The notes beneath the pieces are model-generated. The model saw nothing but the letters and a program-made list of their open reading frames with translations, ran no database searches and was not told where the DNA came from. The position numbers were made by a program, and so were the translations under genes. DNA of 64,000 nt from Streptomyces sp. NBC_01775 (lineage in GTDB: Bacteria > Actinomycetota > Actinomycetes > Streptomycetales > Streptomycetaceae): positions 2,170,001-2,234,000 of the forward strand of contig NZ_CP109104.1 in NCBI RefSeq assembly GCF_035917675.1, in the 5' to 3' direction. This document shows, in pieces, positions 59,978 to 64,000 of this stretch (positions within the stretch are counted from its first letter, which is position 1; each line of letters starts with the position of its first letter).

Positions 59978-60403
59978 GTGGTGCGGCTGGCAGATCTGGT
60001 TGTGGGTGAGGAACAAGCCGCCGAAGAGGCCGCGGAAACCGCCTCACAATTCCAGGAGTTCCTGCGGGAGTTCCGGGAGACCACGGTGCTGGTGCCGGTC
60101 GATGACCGGGGCGGGCTGTGGTCGGCCGACCTGGGCGGCATCCGCTGGATCATGACGTTCTCCGACGAGGAGACGCTCTCCCGCTTCCTCCTTTTCCGTC
60201 ATGAGGACGGCGAGCGGGAATACCACCGGGTCCTGGGTTCGCGTCTGTTGGACGCGGTCGTCCCCGCGGTCCCCGGACCGTGCGGGGTGGCGCTGGACCC
60301 GGGCAGCGAGCACGGCGCCGTCCTGCCGCCGGTGGCGGGCGTCGTCCCGGACCGGGCGACGGTCGGCACATATACGCGCGAGGGCGACGAGGTGCGGGTG
60401 TGA
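59978..60403 (+). CDS. SseB-like protein, first gene of the toxin operon
   Basis: 141 aa, GTG start. FREFRETTVLVPVDDRGGLW, SADLGGIRWIMTFSDEETLS, RFLLFRHEDGEREYH, VALDPGSEHGAVLPPVAGVV and the final VRV match the SseB N-terminal-like domain seen in Streptomyces next to T7SS-type toxin genes. Its stop overlaps the next gene's start (GTGA), so translation is coupled. It is probably an accessory or chaperone-like protein for the toxin. Confidence 0.85.
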   Translation: MVRLADLVVGEEQAAEEAAETASQFQEFLREFRETTVLVPVDDRGGLWSADLGGIRWIMTFSDEETLSRFLLFRHEDGEREYHRVLGSRLLDAVVPAVPGPCGVALDPGSEHGAVLPPVAGVVPDRATVGTYTREGDEVRV

Positions 60404-61071
60404 GTGACAAGGAGCCGGAGCTCGCGGCGCCCAAGTCGGCGCTGAACCTCATCACCAAAGGGATCAACGACTCGCTGGACGAGTTGCAGGAACTCGGCAT
60501 GGTCGGCCAGGCCAGCGTGGGCCGGGGCTTCTCCGACGTGGCGCTGACCGGTATGCAGCTCGGCCACGAGGGTCTCACCTCGGCGTTCGGCGACTTCTGT
60601 GACCGGTGGGAGTGGGGCGTGCGGGCCCTGATCCAGGAGGGCAACTCCTTCGCCGAAGGGGTGGGCCTCGCCGGAGGAGCCGTCCATCAGCAGGACCAGT
60701 ACATCCAGGGCACGTTCAAGGTGGCGGTGAACGCGGGGATGGGCAACCCCTACGCCACCGAGGAGGAGATCACCGGCAAGGACTGGGGCGAGGTGCTCTC
60801 CAACAACGCCTATACGCAGATCCGGGACGCCGACTACAGCAAGGAGTCCTTCCAGACCGCGCGGGAGAACAGCGTTCAGGCGTGGAAGAACACCGCCTGG
60901 GACGTCAGTACTGCCACCAGCTCACCCGCGGCCGGCCTCGTCGACGCTGCGGGTCTGCGGGACGATCTGAACGACGGGATGCGGGAGACGTTCGGCCCCT
61001 CCCCCGAGGAGCAGCAGCAGGCCGCGGCCCGGGCACAGTCGGGCTCCCGACCGCCCGCAGGTGAGCGCTGA
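60400..61071 (+). CDS. Toxin-operon helical protein (ESX/WXG-associated type)
   Basis: 223 aa, GTG start at 60400. SALNLITKGINDSLDELQEL, GMVGQASVGRGFSDVALTGM, FCDRWEWGVRALIQEGN and a WGEVLSNNAYTQIRDADYSK block give a mostly helical protein with a Glu/Gln-rich tail (EEQQQAAARAQSG). Proteins of this kind precede WXG100-domain toxins in actinobacteria and are thought to pair with the toxin's N-terminus for type VII export. No membrane segment. Its stop shares a base with the toxin start (TGATG). Confidence 0.75.
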   Translation: MSDKEPELAAPKSALNLITKGINDSLDELQELGMVGQASVGRGFSDVALTGMQLGHEGLTSAFGDFCDRWEWGVRALIQEGNSFAEGVGLAGGAVHQQDQYIQGTFKVAVNAGMGNPYATEEEITGKDWGEVLSNNAYTQIRDADYSKESFQTARENSVQAWKNTAWDVSTATSSPAAGLVDAAGLRDDLNDGMRETFGPSPEEQQQAAARAQSGSRPPAGER

Positions 61072-62747
61072 TGGGGATCACCGACACTTTCGGCGACCTC
61101 GTCGACGGCGGCGAGTCCCTGGCCAACAAGGGCCTCGGAGCCCTCGAAAACGGCTGGGAGAAGGGCAAGAAGGGCCTCGGCGAAACCGTCGACTGGGGCA
61201 CCGACCAGGCCGGTCGCGGGCTGAACGCGATCGGCGCCGAGGACGCGGCGGACACCGTCGAGGACTGGGGCGATGAGACCGCTTCCTCGCTGGGCGCCAC
61301 GGTCGGTGAGAAGCAGCTCGGCCGGACGGAGGAGGCCAACGAGCTGGTGCACGGCTCGCCCTCCGACATCCGGTCGTCCGCGAAACACCTGCGGGACTTC
61401 CAGCACGCGTTCGAGCTGGTCGGCAAGGGGATGCGCAAGCTCGACTCCTCCCACTGGAAGGGAGAGTCCGCCCGTGCCTTCCGGGAGAAGTTCCCCATGC
61501 ATCCGGTGAAGTGGGTGCGTGCGGCGGACGCGTGCGAGAAGGCCGCCAAGGCCCTGGAGTCCTACGCCGACACCGTCAAGTGGGCCCAGGACCAGGCCAA
61601 GGATGCCGTCGCCGCCTACAAGAAGGGCGAGGCGGCCTCCAAGAAGGCGGAAAAGGAAGATCCGCCGCCCTCGAAGGACCCCGGCGACCACCACCGCAAG
61701 CTGGCGGAGGAGACCCTCGCCCGAGCGCGCCGTCAGCGCAACGAGGCGGCGCGCAGCGCGGGCACGTCCGTCCGCGCCGCGCTCGCCCACGCGCCCAAGG
61801 AACCGCCTCCCCTGAAGCGGGCGACGGCCACCTACATCGACGGCATGGGCGCCAGTGCCATCGAGCTGACGCATTTCGCCGGGGGCGTCATCAAGGGGGG
61901 CGCGGGCATCCTCAATTTCGCCCGTGGCCTCAATCCCATGGACATCTACAACCTCACCCACCCGGCCGCGTACGCGCAGAACGTCAACATGACCCTCGCC
62001 GGTCTGGTGTCCACCGCCGCACACCCGGAGCGCGTTCCCCAGGGGCTGCTCAAGACCTTCAAGAACGACTTCAGCGAGGGCACGGGGCGCCTCCTGCCCG
62101 AACTGCTCGGCACCAAGGGCCTCGGCACCGCCCGTACGGGACTGCGCGTGGCGGCCAAGGAGGGCGCCGGGGCGACCCGGTACGGAGCAGCCGCGGGCAA
62201 GGAAGGCGCCGAGTCCGCCGCGAAGACCGGTGCGAAGGAGGCGGGGAAGGACTGGAGCGACCTGGCGAAGCCCACGGACCGGGTCGCGGAGAAGTCCATC
62301 CACGCCGACTCGGTGGAGCCGGGCAGGGCGCAGGACTTCCTGGACGACCAGTTCCCCTGGATGCGGGACCTCAACAACCGCTGGGAGCCGGGCTACACCC
62401 ACAACTGCCCGAACAACGTGGTCACCGTGGACCGGCGGCTGGACGGCCACGAGGTGTCCGCGGCCCCGCTGCACGGGGGCGGCGACATGCCCAACACCGC
62501 GCTGCGCAGCGGTCACCCAGACGGCTTCAAGTACTACATGAACAGCTACGACGACATCGTCAAGGACATGAGCCAGCGGGGGCCGGACGCCCGTGGTGCG
62601 ATCAGCATCCGCCGGGAGGACGGCACGGGGCATTTGTTCAATGTCATCAACACCCCGCACGGTGTGACCTTCCTCGACGGCCAAACCGGCACGCTCGCCA
62701 GACTCGAACAAGACGTGATACGCATCGGGTACATGCCTTACAGATGA
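61071..62747 (+). CDS. Polymorphic toxin: T7SS N-terminus + papain-fold glutamine deamidase
   Basis: 558 aa. N-terminus residues ~1-90 low-complexity helical; residues ~90-190 a T7SS-signal/WXG-like helical hairpin (SPSDIRSSAKHLRDFQHAFE, the WKG of HWKGESARAFREKF). Then a Lys/Ala/Glu-rich linker and a short hydrophobic segment around 260-300. Residues ~430-558 are a papain-fold toxin 1 domain: Cys446 in THNCPNNVV, His521 in GHLFNVINT, Asp536 in FLDGQTG. It would deamidate Gln on a target in competing cells. The next gene is its likely immunity protein. Confidence 0.85.
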   Translation: MGITDTFGDLVDGGESLANKGLGALENGWEKGKKGLGETVDWGTDQAGRGLNAIGAEDAADTVEDWGDETASSLGATVGEKQLGRTEEANELVHGSPSDIRSSAKHLRDFQHAFELVGKGMRKLDSSHWKGESARAFREKFPMHPVKWVRAADACEKAAKALESYADTVKWAQDQAKDAVAAYKKGEAASKKAEKEDPPPSKDPGDHHRKLAEETLARARRQRNEAARSAGTSVRAALAHAPKEPPPLKRATATYIDGMGASAIELTHFAGGVIKGGAGILNFARGLNPMDIYNLTHPAAYAQNVNMTLAGLVSTAAHPERVPQGLLKTFKNDFSEGTGRLLPELLGTKGLGTARTGLRVAAKEGAGATRYGAAAGKEGAESAAKTGAKEAGKDWSDLAKPTDRVAEKSIHADSVEPGRAQDFLDDQFPWMRDLNNRWEPGYTHNCPNNVVTVDRRLDGHEVSAAPLHGGGDMPNTALRSGHPDGFKYYMNSYDDIVKDMSQRGPDARGAISIRREDGTGHLFNVINTPHGVTFLDGQTGTLARLEQDVIRIGYMPYR

Positions 62748-62842
62748 CAGCGCCCACCTGTCATGAAGCAGATGACAGCATCCGCACGACACGAACGAAA
62801 GCCGCACCCCGGCACACCACTCGCCCCCTCCTCCGGAAACAC

Positions 62843-63142
62843 ATGATGCTCACCTTCGAAGACGCTCTCGACGCCGCCCGCGCCTATTTGCGGACCTCGC
62901 CGTACGAGGACCAGTTCACCCTCGTCATGCAGCCCGAGCTGTCCCGGGACTACGGCACCGCGTGGGGCGTCAGGTTCGACTCCCAGGAGCATCTGGACAC
63001 CGGTGACGAGATGAAGGCCCCGTTCACCCGCGTCGTCGTCGTGCCCAAGAACGGCGCGGCCCCGCACCTCCCGCCGACGCATCTCCCGGTGGCGGAGTAC
63101 GTCGCCCAGCTGGCCGCCCAGCAGCCGCCCGCCGGGGCCTGA
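62843..63142 (+). CDS. YrhB/Imm35-type immunity protein
   Basis: 99 aa from the ATG at 62843 (weak RBS). MLTFEDALDAARAYLRTSPY, then GTAWGVRFDSQEHLDTGDEM and FTRVVVVPKNGAAPHLPP is the YrhB/Imm35-like fold commonly found as a toxin antidote. It lies 95 bp after the deamidase toxin and should neutralise it. The following gene contains two more copies of this domain. Confidence 0.8.
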   Translation: MMLTFEDALDAARAYLRTSPYEDQFTLVMQPELSRDYGTAWGVRFDSQEHLDTGDEMKAPFTRVVVVPKNGAAPHLPPTHLPVAEYVAQLAAQQPPAGA

Positions 63143-63146
63143 CGCC

Positions 63147-64000
63147 GTGGGCGACGGTCCCGTGACCGATGACCCCCGTCGGCGCGCTTCCGCCTGGCTG
63201 CGCTCCACCTACGGTGCCCTGGTCGAGCTGACTCGCGACGAGCCCGTCGCGGAGGACGTCGGCACGTGGCTGTTCGCCTGTCGCTCGGTGAAACAGCCGG
63301 GGTACCCCGCCACCCCGATGCTCGCGGCGTCCGTCGCCGTGCCCAAGGACGGCGCCGCGCCGTTCCACCCGGCCGCGCACGACCTCTGGGGCGACCTGGC
63401 GGAATTCGGCCGTACCCGTACCCCGCGTCCGGCGGATGAGCAGGCCCGGAGGCTCAACTCCCGCGGCTGCGTCGTCGCGGTCGGCGGGGGCCTCGCCGGC
63501 ACCCCCGCCATGCCCCTGCCCTGGACCCCCGCGCATGAGGCACCGGGCTGGTGGGACCTGCTGCTGCGCAGGTACTTCGCCGGTGCCGAGCAGCTCACCT
63601 GTCGGGACTGGGACGAGGTGATCCGGGCGACGCGGGAGACCGGGCCGGGCACCCGGGGCGTGGTGTGGATCCGGCGCGAGGCCGACGGCGTCGAGGTGTC
63701 GGGGCACCTCGTCCATGTCCACCAGGACCGGAACGGGGGCCAGGTCGTCTTCCTCGACGGCATGACCGGCGGCCTGGCGCAACTGGAGACGCGCGGCCTC
63801 CTGAGCCTGACCTACGCACGCCTGCGGCCGGGCGACGAGGCCCCGCACCCGTCCCCTCCCACACCTCCGTGGCGCCGTGCGGCGGCCGGCTTCACCAGCG
63901 CGGTCGTCAAGGCCGAGACCTGGCTGGCACACACCTACGAGGAACCGCTGGAGCTGGTCGAGCCGAGTCCCGCCGACGAGCTGAAGCGCGGATGGCTGTT
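63147..64000 (+). CDS. Partial gene: YrhB-like domain, inactivated papain fold, YrhB-like domain
   Basis: GTG start at 63147, open to the window end (284 codons, no stop). Residues ~12-82 align with the immunity protein (RRRASAWLRSTYGALVELTR; ASVAVPKDGAAPFHPAAHD). Residues ~100-225 align with the toxin's papain domain (DWDEVIRATRETGPGTRGVV; SGHLVHVHQDR; VFLDGMTGGLAQLETRGLL), with His187 and Asp204 kept but the toxin's catalytic Cys position a Ser105 (LNSRGCVV versus HNCPNNVV). From residue ~250 a second YrhB-like domain begins (VVKAETWLAHTYEEPLELVE). It has no toxin secretion domain. Confidence 0.75.
   Translation, partial: MGDGPVTDDPRRRASAWLRSTYGALVELTRDEPVAEDVGTWLFACRSVKQPGYPATPMLAASVAVPKDGAAPFHPAAHDLWGDLAEFGRTRTPRPADEQARRLNSRGCVVAVGGGLAGTPAMPLPWTPAHEAPGWWDLLLRRYFAGAEQLTCRDWDEVIRATRETGPGTRGVVWIRREADGVEVSGHLVHVHQDRNGGQVVFLDGMTGGLAQLETRGLLSLTYARLRPGDEAPHPSPPTPPWRRAAAGFTSAVVKAETWLAHTYEEPLELVEPSPADELKRGWL

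Noticed and set aside
1..64000. tRNA, rRNA, riboswitch or replication origin
   Set aside because: I looked for cloverleaf ends with CCA, conserved rRNA stretches and DnaA box clusters by eye and saw none; a covariance-model search would be decisive.

Overview
The window is high-GC, with GTG starts, a chaplin, a Zur-type set of alternative ribosomal proteins, a WhiJ/DUF397-type regulatory cluster and many SDR, TetR and MFS genes. This fits a Streptomyces or close relative. The density of remnants (IS982, IS5, IS630 and IS605 pieces; decayed CocE, ABC, LysR, HAD, molybdoenzyme and TetR fragments) suggests an accessory region such as a chromosome arm; that placement is inference. No tRNA, rRNA or CRISPR array was seen.

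Layout. 1-8 kb: decayed DNA and IS remnants around a small secreted protein, a GPP34-family protein and an S9 prolyl-oligopeptidase-type hydrolase. 8.7-12 kb: zinc-independent ribosomal protein paralogues (bL32, bS18, bL31, bL33, bL28, bS14) with a COG0523 GTPase around a putative Zur box, then a second, broken COG0523 gene. 12-17.4 kb: a Clp/Hsp100 ATPase, a GlxA-type regulator and a GAPDH. 17.7-21.4 kb: DUF3159 membrane protein, a second S9 hydrolase and a second GPP34 protein. This is a paralogous copy of the 2.8-5.9 kb module, carrying the same repeated operator-like sequence. 22.3-27.6 kb: a shikimate/quinate catabolic cluster (TetR, MHS transporter, shikimate dehydrogenase, dehydroshikimate dehydratase fused to an HPPD-like domain) that should deliver protocatechuate.

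27.6-34.5 kb: two MmyB-type XRE regulators each paired with an SDR (one SDR reduced to a stub), a GAP-family membrane protein, a DUF899 protein, a chaplin and a double Lrp/AsnC regulator. 34.7-39.1 kb: a compact amidase, MFS and amidohydrolase operon. 39.3-44.9 kb: YihY/BrkB membrane protein, AidB-like acyl-CoA dehydrogenase, and an IS200/IS605 element whose insertion into a TetR gene can be reconstructed to the base, then NUDIX. 45-54 kb: PfkB kinase, a SnoaL/NmrA/TetR operon with an operator placed inside its promoter, a MurJ paralogue, an erythromycin-esterase homologue that has lost catalytic-motif residues, and a TetR/MFS pair with a 37-bp perfect inverted repeat.

53.6-55.7 kb: a WhiJ-like cluster (ATPase, small protein with an in-frame stop, frameshifted XRE regulator, triple-repeat DUF397 protein). 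55.7-59.6 kb: SRPBCC, AraC, a hypothetical protein, and an intracellular subtilase coupled to a small prodomain-like protein. 60-64 kb: a polymorphic-toxin locus with an SseB-like protein, an ESX-associated-type protein, a T7SS-type papain-fold deamidase toxin, a YrhB/Imm35-type immunity protein, and a partial gene running off the window that combines YrhB-like domains with a toxin-like papain fold whose catalytic Cys aligns with Ser. The toxin locus and the duplicated S9 module are the most interesting parts.
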